64,000 bases of DNA from Sinimarinibacterium arenosum (GCF_005047655.1 NZ_SUKF01000008.1:186001-250000); one strand, 5' to 3'; numbered from the stretch's first letter, positions 10,030 through 19,035 are shown. Translations and numbers: made by a program. The notes: generated by a model not told the origin, from the letters alone.

Positions 10030-10144
10030 TGTCTTGCGCAGTGCCTTCTGCCTGGATGCGCGCGGGGCTCGCGGGGGCGCAATCTTGCCCTCACGCCCTT
10101 CAAACGGCAATGACTGCAGCGACAGTCACCTGCCGAGCAACAAA

Positions 10145-10168
10145 AAAGCCGCGCCAATGCGCGGCTTT
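10145..10168 (-). terminator. Rho-independent terminator of rpmE
   Basis: Perfect 10-bp arms (AAAGCCGCGC and GCGCGGCTTT) with a CAAT loop, followed on the minus strand by a run of six T. It lies 18 bp downstream of the rpmE stop. Confidence 0.88.
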
Positions 10169-10186
10169 CTAAGGCAACGAAAAGGC

Positions 10187-10396
10187 TTATGCTGCCTTGC
10201 CGTAGCGCTTCTTGAACTTGTCGACACGTCCGCCGACGTCCAGCACCTTCTGCTTGCCGGTGTAGTACGGATGGCAGGATGAGCAGACTTCGACCTGCAT
10301 GACATCGCTGCTGATCGTCGAGCGTGTATTGAATGAATTGCCGCAGCTGCACTGGACCGTCACAGCCTTGTAATCCGGATGAATGCCTTCTTTCAT
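10187..10396 (-). CDS. rpmE: 50S ribosomal protein L31
   Basis: Large-subunit ribosomal protein. The 69-aa product ([20 protein letters not shown] onward) carries the CxC...CxxC set (CSCG, CSSC) of the zinc-binding L31 form, so this is the zinc-containing paralogue rather than the zinc-free YkgM type. Start 10396 gives the canonical MKEGIHP N-terminus; an upstream ATG five codons earlier is less conserved. Followed by a strong terminator. Confidence 0.97.
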   Translation of the reverse strand: MKEGIHPDYKAVTVQCSCGNSFNTRSTISSDVMQVEVCSSCHPYYTGKQKVLDVGGRVDKFKKRYGKAA

Positions 10397-10512
10397 GGGA
10401 AACCCCGACAACGCTTGGGATCGCGAAATGCGAAAGGGCGCGAATTCTAAGGGAGGATGCGGCAGGATGCAACCGCTGCCCGTCCGGTGCTGTATGGCCG
10501 AGGGGTAGCGCC

Positions 10513-10547
10513 AAGGGATGAGGCCCGCTGCCGGGGCCTCATCCCTT
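10513..10547 (-). terminator. Strong hairpin downstream of RTX-1
   Basis: Perfect 14-bp arms (AAGGGATGAGGCCC and its complement) with a 7-nt loop, 19 bp after the RTX-1 stop. The stem differs in sequence from the hairpin shared by RTX-2, -3 and -4. Confidence 0.75.
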
Positions 10548-10566
10548 CGCCGCTCACCCTAAAGGG

Positions 10567-11097
10567 CTACCTATCATTCTGCCTCGGTTCGTAGATGACT
10601 TCGCAGTTATCAAACGTCGTCCTATACGCCGGGCGATCTTCCGATGTGTAGAAATAGCCGTAGCTGCCGTAGCAGGTATCGGTACCGAGGCTGCCGTTCA
10701 GGCGATTGCGTTCATGAATCGCATCCCCGGTGTTCGGACCACCATTGCCCTCGCCATTGGCCACCAGGATATCGTTGCCGGGACCGCCGAACACGAAGTC
10801 GTTTCCGTTGCCGCCGACCAGGCAGTCGTCGCCAGCGCCGCCGTGGATCTTGTCGTCTCCCCCGAGTCCGAGGATCACATCGTTCCCCGCCGTGCCCAGG
10901 ATCGAATCGTTGCCCTCGGTGCCAATGATGATGTTGGCTTCTTCGAAATCCGGCCCACATTCCTTCGGCACCCAAGTTTCCTGCTGGGCCATGGCGGGGA
11001 AGGCCAGGCCCGCTCCTAAAAAGACCGCTGCTGCGATCAGTGTCTTGTGTGTGGTGCGGGTCGAAATAGATCCTGTGTTGCGCCCATGATTAATCAT
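10567..11097 (-). CDS. RTX-1: secreted RTX-repeat calcium-binding protein, short form
   Basis: Predicted 176-aa exported protein. Signal peptide residues ~1-37 end in FPAMAQQ (AxA cleavage). After an ECGPDFEEANIII linker come six nonapeptide RTX repeats of the GGxGxD type (for example GTAGNDVIL, GGAGDDCLV, GGNGNDFVF), which normally fold as a Ca2+-binding parallel beta roll. The C-terminal cap has two more Cys (GTDTCYGS, FDNCE). Four Cys in the mature protein suggest two periplasmic or extracellular disulfides. AGGAG precedes the start. It lacks the ~200-residue N-terminal domain of RTX-3, -4 and -5, and its cap most resembles RTX-5. Partner and role unknown. Confidence 0.88.
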   Translation of the reverse strand: MINHGRNTGSISTRTTHKTLIAAAVFLGAGLAFPAMAQQETWVPKECGPDFEEANIIIGTEGNDSILGTAGNDVILGLGGDDKIHGGAGDDCLVGGNGNDFVFGGPGNDILVANGEGNGGPNTGDAIHERNRLNGSLGTDTCYGSYGYFYTSEDRPAYRTTFDNCEVIYEPRQNDR

Positions 11098-11399
11098 CTT
11101 CAGCTCCTATATTGCCGCAGGGGGCAGAATTCGCCCCGAATTGAACAACTATCGACTCTCTCTGTGATTGACCTTACCTTTGAGAGGCATATGCGCAAAT
11201 AAGTAATTATGCGTATGACTCCAGCTCACGGACCTCGCGCCGCGGCATGAGTCCGTTATGTGGGGGCCTTCAGTCGGGTGGTGCAGCGGTATTCGGAAGG
11301 GCGAGCTATTCCCGCTTGATCCCACAGGCTTCTCCATGCCTCTGCGGAGGGCGCAGAGCACCGCGTTGCTACTCAGTTATCGCAGGGAAATATCCAGAT
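11098..11399. other. Intergenic region between RTX-1 and the RTX-2 terminator
   Basis: 302 bp without a convincing gene. It must hold the RTX-1 promoter and 5' UTR (start at 11097, minus strand). I see no clear -35/-10 pair, riboswitch or protein-binding dyad. Confidence 0.5.
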
Positions 11400-11429
11400 G
11401 AAAGAGGCCCGCATCTGCGGGCCTCTTTC
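11400..11429 (-). terminator. Shared-type terminator of RTX-2
   Basis: 13-bp perfect arms (GAAAGAGGCCCGC) around an ATCT loop, 30 bp after the RTX-2 stop. The central 24 bp are identical to the hairpins at 12253 and 13638. Confidence 0.85.
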
Positions 11430-11459
11430 ATTGATCAGGATTAAAGACTTCTGGGTGGC

Positions 11460-11987
11460 TTACTCGCGCATTTCTCGCGGTTCGTAGACGACTTCGCAGT
11501 TGATAAACACGGTGTCGTAGCTCTCGCCGTACGCTGTCAGGTCGTAGTAGCCATAGCTTCCGTAGCAGATATCGCTGCCGCGGCTGCCGTTCAGGCGATC
11601 CCGGGAGTGAATCACGGGATTGCCGGTCATCTCGCCTCCGCCTTCGCCATCGGCGACCAGGACATCGTTGCCGGCACCGCCCATCAGGAAGTCGTTTCCG
11701 GGGCCGCCGATCAGGCAGTCATCGCCATTGCCCCCGTATATATTGTCGTTGCCGCCCAAGCCGAAGATCACGTCCCTGTCGCGTGTGCCGGAGATCGAAT
11801 CGTCCCCTTCTGTGCCCATGATGATGTTGGCCTCTTCAAAGTCGGGGCCGCACTCTTCGGGAATCCATCCCTGCTGAGCTGTGGCAGGCAATGCCATGCA
11901 GGCGCCCAGTAGCGCCAGTACTGCGGTCAGTGCTTTGCGCGTTGAAACCGAAGGCTGATTCTGCGCGTAAGTGTGCATTTCCATCAT
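11460..11987 (-). CDS. RTX-2: secreted RTX-repeat calcium-binding protein, short form
   Basis: Predicted 175-aa paralogue of RTX-1. The signal peptide ends near MALPATAQQG. The mature part opens with WIPEECGPDFEEANIIMGTEG and continues with nonapeptide repeats (GLGGNDNIY, GGNGDDCLI, GGPGNDFLM, GGAGNDVLV) and the Cys-containing cap (SDICYGSYGYY, INCEVVYEP). One repeat is degenerate (GTRDRDVIF). GGAGGGAG lies just upstream of the ATG at 11987. Like RTX-1 it lacks the large N-terminal domain. Function unknown. Confidence 0.88.
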   Translation of the reverse strand: MMEMHTYAQNQPSVSTRKALTAVLALLGACMALPATAQQGWIPEECGPDFEEANIIMGTEGDDSISGTRDRDVIFGLGGNDNIYGGNGDDCLIGGPGNDFLMGGAGNDVLVADGEGGGEMTGNPVIHSRDRLNGSRGSDICYGSYGYYDLTAYGESYDTVFINCEVVYEPREMRE

Positions 11988-12252
11988 TGACTCCCTCCAT
12001 ATGATTCCAGAGCGCTATGCGCTATGCGCTATGGATGTATCGTCTTGAGAGATAGAAACTACGCCTTCGGTCTCATCGCCGCAAGCACAGGAGCCCTGCG
12101 TGTCCCAGGCGGGTATTGGGCGCTGTGCCGAGTGATGCGCGGCAGTCAATGCGTTGCCGGGTAAAGCTGCAGACCCCTCGAATGCGAGGCGGAAAGTTGC
12201 CGAGGTTCCTGAGTTTGCGTGGTGATCTCGGAAAACGGAGCGCCACAGGAAA
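11988..12252. other. Intergenic region upstream of RTX-2
   Basis: Together with the terminator that follows, a 317-bp gap without a gene. It should contain the RTX-2 promoter. Apart from a small 7-bp tandem repeat (12012-12032) and the RTX-3 terminator at its far end, I see nothing definite. Confidence 0.5.
12012..12032. repeat. Three tandem 7-bp repeats (GCGCTAT)
   Basis: GCGCTAT occurs three times head to tail, 25 bp upstream of the RTX-2 start codon, within its probable 5' UTR or promoter. Possible slippage tract; no function assigned. Confidence 0.9.
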
Positions 12253-12278
12253 AAGAGGCCCGCATCTGCGGGCCTCTT
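12253..12278 (-). terminator. Shared-type terminator of RTX-3
   Basis: 11-bp arms (AAGAGGCCCGC) around ATCT, 26 bp after the RTX-3 stop. The inner 24 bp are identical to the RTX-2 and RTX-4 hairpins. Confidence 0.85.
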
Positions 12279-12304
12279 GAGCTGCAGCAGGAAAGATCTC
12301 GCGA

Positions 12305-13450
12305 TCAATCCGGGTACGGGTACATGGTCTGCTCGATCACGGTCTCGCAGTTGTCATAGGTCGTCCGGTAGGACGGGCCTTCGTAGTACGACGGGCCATT
12401 GCGCTTGCCGTAGTAGTAGTCCGTGCTGCCGTAGCAGGTGTCAGTGCCGCGGCTGCCGTTGAGACGATCACGGCTCTGCGAGGCAGGATTGGCGGGCATC
12501 ATGCTCCCGGCAGCTTCGCCAGCGATCAGCACGTCGTTGCCGGCGCCGCCGAACAGATAGTCATTGCCGTAGCCGCCAATCAGGCAGTCGTCGCCGTTGC
12601 TGCCGTTGATGTTGTCGTCGCCGTCGAGGCCAAAGATCACGTCCTTGCCCGGCGTGCCGCTCAGCACGTCGTTGTCTTCGGTGCCGACGATGATGTTGGC
12701 GTCTTCAAAGCCGGGGCCGCACTCTTCCGGGATGATGCTGAGTTCTTCACCGGATACCAGCATCACGATGTTGTCGTCGGGAAAGCCTTGGGTTGCAATG
12801 TCGGTGATCTCGGGCAGCATGCATGTCGCCGCCGCAAGGTAGGTCGGACCCGTTTGCCCCGCCGAATTGGCGCCTGGGAAGAAATACGGCGCGCCGCCTG
12901 GTACGTGGATGTCAACAACCAGGTCCTCGGTTGTTGGATCCAGTACGGTGCCACTGACGGGGATGTCCATGAAAAACAGCGTGCCGTCGTTGACGGTGGC
13001 TGCTGCGCTGCCGATCGACGTCAGGTTGGCGAAAACAAGTGGCGCAGTGCTGGGGATCGAATACAGCCGAAGCTCGATCGGCTGGGATCCGCTGGTGCCA
13101 GCTTCTTGAACACCGATCCGCACCGTGTTGACCGTGAACGCGCCAGCAATGCCGTGGTCCGCATTGAGCAAGAAGCGGCGAATATGATCGTTTTCTGCGT
13201 AAGGACAGCTCGCCCCGGTCGAAGGGATCAGTGTTGTCGTATCTGTATTCTGAGTGATGATCGCCGGGCCTGGCAGTGTTGGGAGCACTGTTGCGGCTGA
13301 ACCGGGATTGACCGCGCCGCCGCTGGAATTTGAAAGACTTGCTGCCGACGCGGTGCCAATGAGTCCTAGACCCAAGGTCACTATAATTGTTGCCAGCGCC
13401 TTGCGCCCTGAAGCCGCGCTGCGGCCTGATTGAATCTGGTTGTGTTGCAT
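12305..13450 (-). CDS. RTX-3: secreted two-domain RTX-repeat protein, long form
   Basis: 381-aa predicted exported protein. A signal peptide (residues ~1-37, LGLIGTASAAS) is followed by a ~200-residue beta-rich N-terminal domain (YAENDHIRRFLLNADHGIAG, then FTVNTVRIGVQEAG) unique to the three long paralogues. The ECGPGFEDANIIVGTE hinge and nonapeptide repeats (GLDGDDNIN, GSNGDDCLI, GGYGNDYLF, GGAGNDVLI) follow. The C-terminal cap (SRDRLNGSRGTDTCYGS, YDNCETVIEQ) is nearly identical to RTX-4 at DNA level, implying recent duplication or gene conversion. GGAGGGG precedes the ATG. The N-domain looks like a jelly-roll binding module; its ligand is unknown. Confidence 0.88.
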   Translation of the reverse strand: MQHNQIQSGRSAASGRKALATIIVTLGLGLIGTASAASLSNSSGGAVNPGSAATVLPTLPGPAIITQNTDTTTLIPSTGASCPYAENDHIRRFLLNADHGIAGAFTVNTVRIGVQEAGTSGSQPIELRLYSIPSTAPLVFANLTSIGSAAATVNDGTLFFMDIPVSGTVLDPTTEDLVVDIHVPGGAPYFFPGANSAGQTGPTYLAAATCMLPEITDIATQGFPDDNIVMLVSGEELSIIPEECGPGFEDANIIVGTEDNDVLSGTPGKDVIFGLDGDDNINGSNGDDCLIGGYGNDYLFGGAGNDVLIAGEAAGSMMPANPASQSRDRLNGSRGTDTCYGSTDYYYGKRNGPSYYEGPSYRTTYDNCETVIEQTMYPYPD

Positions 13451-13637
13451 GAGAATCCCCTCCCTAACCCTTGATTGGAACCTATCCGCCGTCGCTGATA
13501 GCGCCCCGCGGTTGCGCCACGTTACTTTGTGTGGCGCGGCCGACTGCCTTTTAAGGGTAGTCAGTTTTCTGGTTGCCGTGCGTAGGAAATTGTCGTGTCG
13601 GGCGATGTGCGCCGTTTACTCCTGGAGCCCATGCAAA

Positions 13638-13661
13638 AGAGGCCCGCATCTGCGGGCCTCT
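13638..13661 (-). terminator. Shared-type terminator of RTX-4
   Basis: 10-bp perfect arms (AGAGGCCCGC) around ATCT, 16 bp after the RTX-4 stop; third copy of the same 24-bp hairpin. Confidence 0.85.
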
Positions 13662-13677
13662 CGAACTTCAGTTTGGA

Positions 13678-14850
13678 TCAATCCGGGTACGGGTACATGG
13701 TCTGCTCGATGACGGTCTCGCAGTTGTCATACGTGGTTCGATAGGACGGACCCATGTAGGACGGGCCATTGCGCTTGCCGTAGTAGTAGTCCGTGCTGCC
13801 GTAGCAGGTGTCAGTGCCGCGGCTGCCGTTGAGGCGATCCCGACTCTGGCTGGCAGGATTGGTCACCATCGTTGCCTGTGGTTCATCGGCAATCAGCACA
13901 TCGTTGCCAGCGCCACCGAACAGGAAGTCATTGCCATAACCGCCGATCAAGCAGTCATCGCCGTTGCTGCCGTTGATATTGTCGTCGCCGCCCAAGCCAA
14001 AGATCACATCTTTGCCAGCCGTACCCACCAGCAAATCGTTGCCCTCAGTGCCGATGATGATGTTGGCGTCTTCAAAGCCGGGGCCGCATTCCGCCGGAAT
14101 CACGCTTTCTTCCTCGCCAGAGATTTCCATCAACAAGTGCATATTGGGGAAGCCCAAACTCGCGATATCGATCGGCTCCGCCGCCCCGCATTCCGGGGCG
14201 GCGAGATAGCTCGGATGTGACTGTCCATTCGCATTGGAGCCGAGGAACAGCAAGTAGCCCGATCCTGACCCGTTCGCGAGGTGGATCGAAACCACAAGAT
14301 CCTGAGTTGTCGGATCGCTAATGGTGCCGGAGACACCAACATCCTGGAAATACTGGGTGCCATCGCCTACGTACACGGTGGAACTGCCGAGATAGGTCAG
14401 ATTTGCAAAAGTCAGTGGATCAGTTGAAGCAATTGAATACAGAAGTACTTCAACCGGCTGAGAGCCGTCGATCCCGGCCGTTGCCGTTTCCACCGCGAAG
14501 CGGACAGCATTGACGGTAAAGCTGTTGACGATGCCTTCATCTGCATTCAGCAGGAAACGCCGGAAGTAATGGTTCTCGACATGATACGAGCCCGCATTAC
14601 AGCTGACGGTGTTGCCCTCAGTAATCGTCGTGGTGTCGCTGTTTTGCGTGATGACCGTGGGGCCCGGCAGCACCATCGGAGATACCGGCGTCGATGCTGT
14701 GTCGGATGAGGTTGCCCCACTGGCTGACAACACCGGTGTGGCTGCCAGTGCTGGGCCAGCCAAACCGAGTCCAAATGCTAAATACATCGCAGCCAGCGTC
14801 TTGCGTGCAAGAACTGAAGCCGGCACGGTCTGATGCTCGAATTTGCCCAT
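13678..14850 (-). CDS. RTX-4: secreted two-domain RTX-repeat protein, long form
   Basis: 390-aa paralogue of RTX-3. Signal peptide (FGLGLAGPALAATP), N-terminal beta domain (VENHYFRRFLLNADEGIVNS, TQDLVVSIHLANG), ECGPGFEDANIIIGTEGND hinge, nonapeptide repeats (GLGGDDNIN, GSNGDDCLI, GGYGNDFLF, GGAGNDVLI), and a Cys-containing cap with DTCYGSTDYYYGKRNGPSY. The last residues (MYPYPD) are identical to RTX-3. A GGGGGG tract lies 8 nt before the ATG. The N-domain differs from RTX-3 much more than the C-terminus does, so the two halves have different histories. Confidence 0.88.
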   Translation of the reverse strand: MGKFEHQTVPASVLARKTLAAMYLAFGLGLAGPALAATPVLSASGATSSDTASTPVSPMVLPGPTVITQNSDTTTITEGNTVSCNAGSYHVENHYFRRFLLNADEGIVNSFTVNAVRFAVETATAGIDGSQPVEVLLYSIASTDPLTFANLTYLGSSTVYVGDGTQYFQDVGVSGTISDPTTQDLVVSIHLANGSGSGYLLFLGSNANGQSHPSYLAAPECGAAEPIDIASLGFPNMHLLMEISGEEESVIPAECGPGFEDANIIIGTEGNDLLVGTAGKDVIFGLGGDDNINGSNGDDCLIGGYGNDFLFGGAGNDVLIADEPQATMVTNPASQSRDRLNGSRGTDTCYGSTDYYYGKRNGPSYMGPSYRTTYDNCETVIEQTMYPYPD

Positions 14851-15088
14851 CGCGAATTCCCCCCAAAAGAAACCAATTATTAATGGCGCTTCTCGCCGAT
14901 TAACTATCTCTGAACCGTCAAGCTACGCCACGATTCTTGCACTGGCAATCGACAATTTCCTACGTTGATGCAGGCGGCTCAGGCTGCTGCCTGACACTGC
15001 CATTGATTTCATAACACGTGAGGCGGCATTTGCTGCTAATTCCTCGGTGCAGCCTCTGAAGTGCTGACCGCAGACGAGGTTCGAAATC

Positions 15089-15116
15089 CAAGGGGTTTGC
15101 AGAAGCAAACCCCTTG
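15089..15116 (-). terminator. Hairpin terminator of RTX-5
   Basis: 12-bp perfect arms (CAAGGGGTTTGC and complement) with an AGAA loop, 26 bp after the RTX-5 stop. Unrelated in sequence to the shared RTX-2/3/4 hairpin. Confidence 0.78.
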
Positions 15117-15142
15117 CAAGAAACGAAGAGCCGGTCTGACGC

Positions 15143-16276
15143 TTACTTGTTCATCCCCGGTTGGTAGATGATTTCGCAGTTGTCGAACGTGGTGACGTAG
15201 GACGGACTCTCGTTATAGAAATAGCCGTAGCTGCCGTAGCAGGTATCGGTACCGCGGCTACCGTTCAGGCGATTGCGTTCATGGATCGCATCACCGGTAG
15301 CCGGACCGCCCTTGCCCTCGCCATTGGCCACCAGGATATCGTTGCCGGAGCCACCCAGCATGTAGTCGTTGCCGTTGCCGCCAATCAGACAGTCGTCGTC
15401 GGCGCCGCCATCGATCTTGTCATCGCCGCCCATGCCGAAGATCACATCCTTGCCGCGGGTGCCGGTCAGGGTGTCGTTGCCGTCGGTGCCGACGATGATG
15501 TTGGCATCTTCGAAGCCGGGGCCGCACTCTTCCGGAATCGGGGGGACTTCCTGGCCGGAGACTTCCATGACATACGCAAAAGTCGCATAGCCCAAGCCGG
15601 CCAGATCAACCGGTTCAGGGGCACCGCAGGTGCTCGAGGCAAGATAGCTCGGGCCAATCTGGCCGCCTTCGTTAACTGCCATGAAGAAGCGATTGCTGAT
15701 CGCTTGTCCATCGGGAACGTGAATGGCAACCACCAGATCATATCCAACCGGGTCGCTAACGGTGCCGCTGACTGCACTTTCGACGAATCCCGTGCCATTG
15801 GGCACAGCTGCCGGGGCATCGCCGACGGGCACCAAATTCGCGAAAGTGAGCGCGGAGCCACTGGCGATCTGGAACAGCTCGACTTGAACATCCTGAACGC
15901 CTCCGCTTCCGGCAACCGCATCATAAACCGCGAAGCGGACGGCGTTGACCGTAAAGGCTCCATTAATCCCATGATCGGTGTTCAGCAGGAAGCGGCGCAT
16001 CAAATAGGTCTCGAACGCGAAACCGTTGTTGCAGGTGATGCCGTTGCCGGGAAGGATCGAGCTTGTATCGAGATTTTGCGTGATCACCGTTGGGCCGGGG
16101 AGCACATTAGGAGTGGCGGCGCCGGAATTCGGTGTCGTGAGCGGCCCATCGGTTGCAGAAAGCGATAAGTTTGACGCGGAGGCTGAACCCAAGAGTCCGA
16201 AAGTGATGAGCGTCGCGGTCAGAAATTTGCGCCCGAAGGCCAAGCCCTTCCTGGGCTGGAATACTGTGCTGTCCAT
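15143..16276 (-). CDS. RTX-5: secreted two-domain RTX-repeat protein, long form
   Basis: 377-aa exported paralogue. Start 16276 is preferred over 16282 because GGGAG lies 6 nt before it and abuts the upstream ATG. Signal peptide (FGLLGSASASN), N-terminal beta domain (TYLMRRFLLNTDHGINGA, VGYDLVVAIHVPDG), ECGPGFEDANIIVGTDGND hinge, nonapeptide repeats (GMGGDDKID, GGADDDCLI, GGNGNDYML, GGSGNDILV) and a cap (GDAIHERNRLNGSRGTDTC, FDNCEIIY). The cap matches short RTX-1 at the far end of the array more closely than its neighbour RTX-4. Function unknown. Confidence 0.88.
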   Translation of the reverse strand: MDSTVFQPRKGLAFGRKFLTATLITFGLLGSASASNLSLSATDGPLTTPNSGAATPNVLPGPTVITQNLDTSSILPGNGITCNNGFAFETYLMRRFLLNTDHGINGAFTVNAVRFAVYDAVAGSGGVQDVQVELFQIASGSALTFANLVPVGDAPAAVPNGTGFVESAVSGTVSDPVGYDLVVAIHVPDGQAISNRFFMAVNEGGQIGPSYLASSTCGAPEPVDLAGLGYATFAYVMEVSGQEVPPIPEECGPGFEDANIIVGTDGNDTLTGTRGKDVIFGMGGDDKIDGGADDDCLIGGNGNDYMLGGSGNDILVANGEGKGGPATGDAIHERNRLNGSRGTDTCYGSYGYFYNESPSYVTTFDNCEIIYQPGMNK

Positions 16277-16556
16277 GTGCATCTCCCAAGCTTCGATAAA
16301 AAGGCTGTGGCCGGCGCCGAGTCGGCCTCATCCATCCTGTTCTCCGAATCCAAGCCCCAAGTTTCAGCGGTCACACGCAGACCTCTCCTCCTGCGCTGGC
16401 GCGGAGCCGCATTGAGTGCCTTTCATCGATGGACGGACTCGCAGCGGAGTTGGCAATTTGAACCAGGACGCGGAGACTTGCGTTGATCGACGTCAATCGA
16501 GAGAAAGCTTCAGATCCTGGCGGAGAGACTGGCGCCAAAATCGAAAAGTCTTGCAC

Positions 16557-17723
16557 TCAGGAGGGTGCACCGTTCAGGAACAGACCCAGCAAAGCATTCA
16601 GGTAATTCAGGCCCTGTGCCGTGGCTCGAACATGAGTCGGACTCGTTGACAGCCAGCCCTGTTCGATGGCGCTGAGCACGGCGGGATCGGTGGGGTTCCA
16701 ATCCGTCCCGGTGTGTTGCCGGTACAGCTCGACTTCGAATCCCCGGTTGAGGCGTAGCGCATTCATCAGGAATTCAAATGGACGGTCTTTTTCAGGGACT
16801 GCGTGCTGCTCCTGCACGCTCGCAGCAGTGCCGCTGCGCTCCATGTAGGTTCGGGGGTGTTTGTGGCGCGCACGTCGCGTGATGTTCAAACCGGATGCTG
16901 TACTTATGCTGCGCTTGGCGTGGGCGCCGGCGCCGATGCCCAGGTAGTCGCCGAAGGTCCAGTAGTTCACATTGTGTCGGGCCTTGCGACCCGCTTGTGC
17001 GTAGGCCGATATTTCGTACTGGCGGTAGCCTGCTGACGCCAAGCGCTCAACCCCGCCTTCCTGCATCGCCCAGGCTGTGTCATCGTCCGGTAAGGGCGGC
17101 GGGCGCAGGCCGAATTCTGTATTGGGTTCGAGCGTCAGCTGGTAGTACGACAGATGCTCGGGTGCGAGCGCGATGGCTGCGGCCAGATCGGCGGAGGCTT
17201 GCCGAGCGGTCTGGTCCGGCAGCGCATACATCAGATCGATATTGATGTTATCGAAACCGGCGCGGCGCGCGAGCTCGAACGCGCGTAGTGCTTCCTGACG
17301 GCCATGGATGCGACCCAGCCGCTTCAGCATGTCGTCGTCCAGACTCTGAAACCCCATCGATATCCGGTTGACACCGGCGCTGCGGTAGCCGGGAAAGTGC
17401 CCGGCCTCGGCGGTTCCGGGGTTGGCTTCCAGCGTGATCTCGATATCCGGTGCGAAATTAAGTCGACGGGCGATCGCGTCAAGCAGGCGTCCGATCGCTT
17501 CGGCCGAAAACAGACTGGGCGTACCGCCGCCCATGAAGATCGACTGCAGCGGACGCGGCTCCGGTGTTTCAGTCAGCTCGAAATCGAGATCGCGCAGCAG
17601 AGCATCGACGTATGCCTGCTCGGGAATTTCAGCACGCAGGGTGTGTGAGTTGAAGTCGCAGTAGGGACATTTGCGCACGCACCATGGAAAGTGCAGGTAC
17701 AGCGACAGCGGAATGTCAGCCAT
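16557..17723 (-). CDS. hemW: Radical SAM heme chaperone HemW (CPO-like)
   Basis: HemW is a heme-binding radical SAM protein, long misannotated as oxygen-independent coproporphyrinogen III oxidase. The 388-aa product begins [20 protein letters not shown], with the CxxxCxxC cluster motif CVRKCPYC and the aromatic residue before the last Cys typical of Hem[10 protein letters not shown] and EANPGTAE are further family motifs, and the HemN_C domain is at the end. Start 17723 is chosen over 17759 for conservation. It overlaps rdgB by 8 bp; the rph-rdgB-hemW order is common in gammaproteobacteria. Confidence 0.94.
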   Translation of the reverse strand: MADIPLSLYLHFPWCVRKCPYCDFNSHTLRAEIPEQAYVDALLRDLDFELTETPEPRPLQSIFMGGGTPSLFSAEAIGRLLDAIARRLNFAPDIEITLEANPGTAEAGHFPGYRSAGVNRISMGFQSLDDDMLKRLGRIHGRQEALRAFELARRAGFDNINIDLMYALPDQTARQASADLAAAIALAPEHLSYYQLTLEPNTEFGLRPPPLPDDDTAWAMQEGGVERLASAGYRQYEISAYAQAGRKARHNVNYWTFGDYLGIGAGAHAKRSISTASGLNITRRARHKHPRTYMERSGTAASVQEQHAVPEKDRPFEFLMNALRLNRGFEVELYRQHTGTDWNPTDPAVLSAIEQGWLSTSPTHVRATAQGLNYLNALLGLFLNGAPS

Positions 17724-18318
17724 GCAGCAGCTGCCGCAGCTGCGCGACGGCCTGGCCACGATGGCTGATGCGGTTCTTCACTGCGGCATCAAGATCGGCT
17801 GCGGAGCAGCCATGGTCGTCGACCCAGAACAAAGGGTCGTAGCCGAATCCGTTGGCGCCGCGCGGAGTTTCCAGAATCCGTCCGGGCCACAGGCCCTGAG
17901 CGATCAGCGGTACCGGATCGTCGGCGTGACGCAGGTACACCATGGTGCAGACGAAGCGCGCTGCGCGACGCGCCGGATCAACCCCATGCAGGGCTTCGAG
18001 CAACTTGCGGTTGTTGGCCGCATCGTTGCTCGGCTCCCCGGCGTAGCGCGCGGAACGCACGCCTGGAGCGCCGCCGAGATAATCGACTTCCAGGCCGGAG
18101 TCGTCAGCGATTGCCGGCAGGCCGGAAATTCTGCAGGCGTGACGGGCTTTGATCAGCGCATTCTCCACGAAGGTGGGCGCGGTTTCCTCGACATCGTCGG
18201 CGCCGAATTCGGAGATTGAACGCAAATCCAATCCCAGAGGGGACAGCAATGGCTGCAGCTCGCGAAGCTTCTTGGCGTTACGGCTGGCGACCACCAGCTG
18301 TGTCGGCGCTGCGCCCAT
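17716..18318 (-). CDS. rdgB: XTP/dITP diphosphatase (Ham1 family)
   Basis: Hydrolyses non-canonical purine nucleotides (dITP, XTP) to monophosphates, preventing their incorporation into DNA. The 200-aa protein has the N-terminal [13 protein letters not shown] (substrate phosphate-binding SxNxxK), [14 protein letters not shown] with metal-binding Glu, [25 protein letters not shown] split across strands, and the C-terminal [13 protein letters not shown] and SHRGQAV motifs. It sits 6 bp after rph and overlaps hemW. Confidence 0.96.
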   Translation of the reverse strand: MGAAPTQLVVASRNAKKLRELQPLLSPLGLDLRSISEFGADDVEETAPTFVENALIKARHACRISGLPAIADDSGLEVDYLGGAPGVRSARYAGEPSNDAANNRKLLEALHGVDPARRAARFVCTMVYLRHADDPVPLIAQGLWPGRILETPRGANGFGYDPLFWVDDHGCSAADLDAAVKNRISHRGQAVAQLRQLLHG

Positions 18319-18324
18319 CGTTCG

Positions 18325-19035
18325 TCAGCCCGCCAGAGCCTTGCGCTGCTGTTCGACCAATTCGCCGATGCCGGCGCTGGCCAGATCGAGCAAGGCGTCC
18401 AGTTCTTCCCGGCGGAAGGCATGGCCTTCGGCGGTGCCCTGGACTTCAATGAAATGCCCGGCGTCGTTCATCACGACGTTCATGTCGCACTCGCAGGCCG
18501 AATCCTCGGCATAGTCGAGATCGAGCACCGGTTGGCCTTTGTAAATGCCGACGGACACCGCGGCGATCTGGCCGAACAAAGGGTCACGCTTGATACGACC
18601 GTTCTTGCGCATCGCAGCAACAGCGTCTGCCAGCGCAACATAACCGCCGGTGATGGCCGCAGTGCGCGTTCCACCATCTGCCTGCAGGACATCGCAGTCG
18701 ATGGTGACCGTATGGCTGCCGAGGGCGTCCATGTCGATGCAGGCGCGCAGACTACGGCCGATCAGGCGCTGGATTTCCTGGGTGCGTCCGGATTGCTTGC
18801 CCTGAGCTGCTTCGCGGCGACTGCGTGTGTGTGTCGCGCGCGGCAACATGCCGTATTCGGCGGTGACCCAGCCGCCATCGCGCTTCCATGCCGGGCCGCG
18901 TTCCTCGACGCTGGCGGTGCAGAGAACGCGGGTGTGACCGAACGTGACCAGCACCGAACCTTCGGCGTGACGGGTGAATCCGCGTTCGATGGTGATCGAA
19001 CGGAGTTGATCGGGCGCGCGGCCTGAGGGTCGCAT
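18325..19035 (-). CDS. rph: Ribonuclease PH
   Basis: Phosphorolytic 3'-5' exoribonuclease for tRNA 3' maturation. The 236-aa product shows the family start ([20 protein letters not shown]), [40 protein letters not shown] and the phosphate-binding region [19 protein letters not shown]. Full length (E. coli native RNase PH is 238 aa). First gene of rph-rdgB-hemW. Confidence 0.97.
   Translation of the reverse strand: MRPSGRAPDQLRSITIERGFTRHAEGSVLVTFGHTRVLCTASVEERGPAWKRDGGWVTAEYGMLPRATHTRSRREAAQGKQSGRTQEIQRLIGRSLRACIDMDALGSHTVTIDCDVLQADGGTRTAAITGGYVALADAVAAMRKNGRIKRDPLFGQIAAVSVGIYKGQPVLDLDYAEDSACECDMNVVMNDAGHFIEVQGTAEGHAFRREELDALLDLASAGIGELVEQQRKALAG

Noticed and set aside
12012-12032. Phase-variable repeat controlling RTX-2
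   Set aside because: Three 7-bp units lie 25 bp upstream of the start codon, but there are too few copies to infer phase variation.
10567-16276. Type I secreted RTX toxins, or PEP-CTERM/exosortase substrates
   Set aside because: No T1SS genes or acyltransferase nearby, proteins are small with Sec signal peptides, and no PEP-CTERM-like C-terminus (PEP motif, TM, Arg cluster) is visible.
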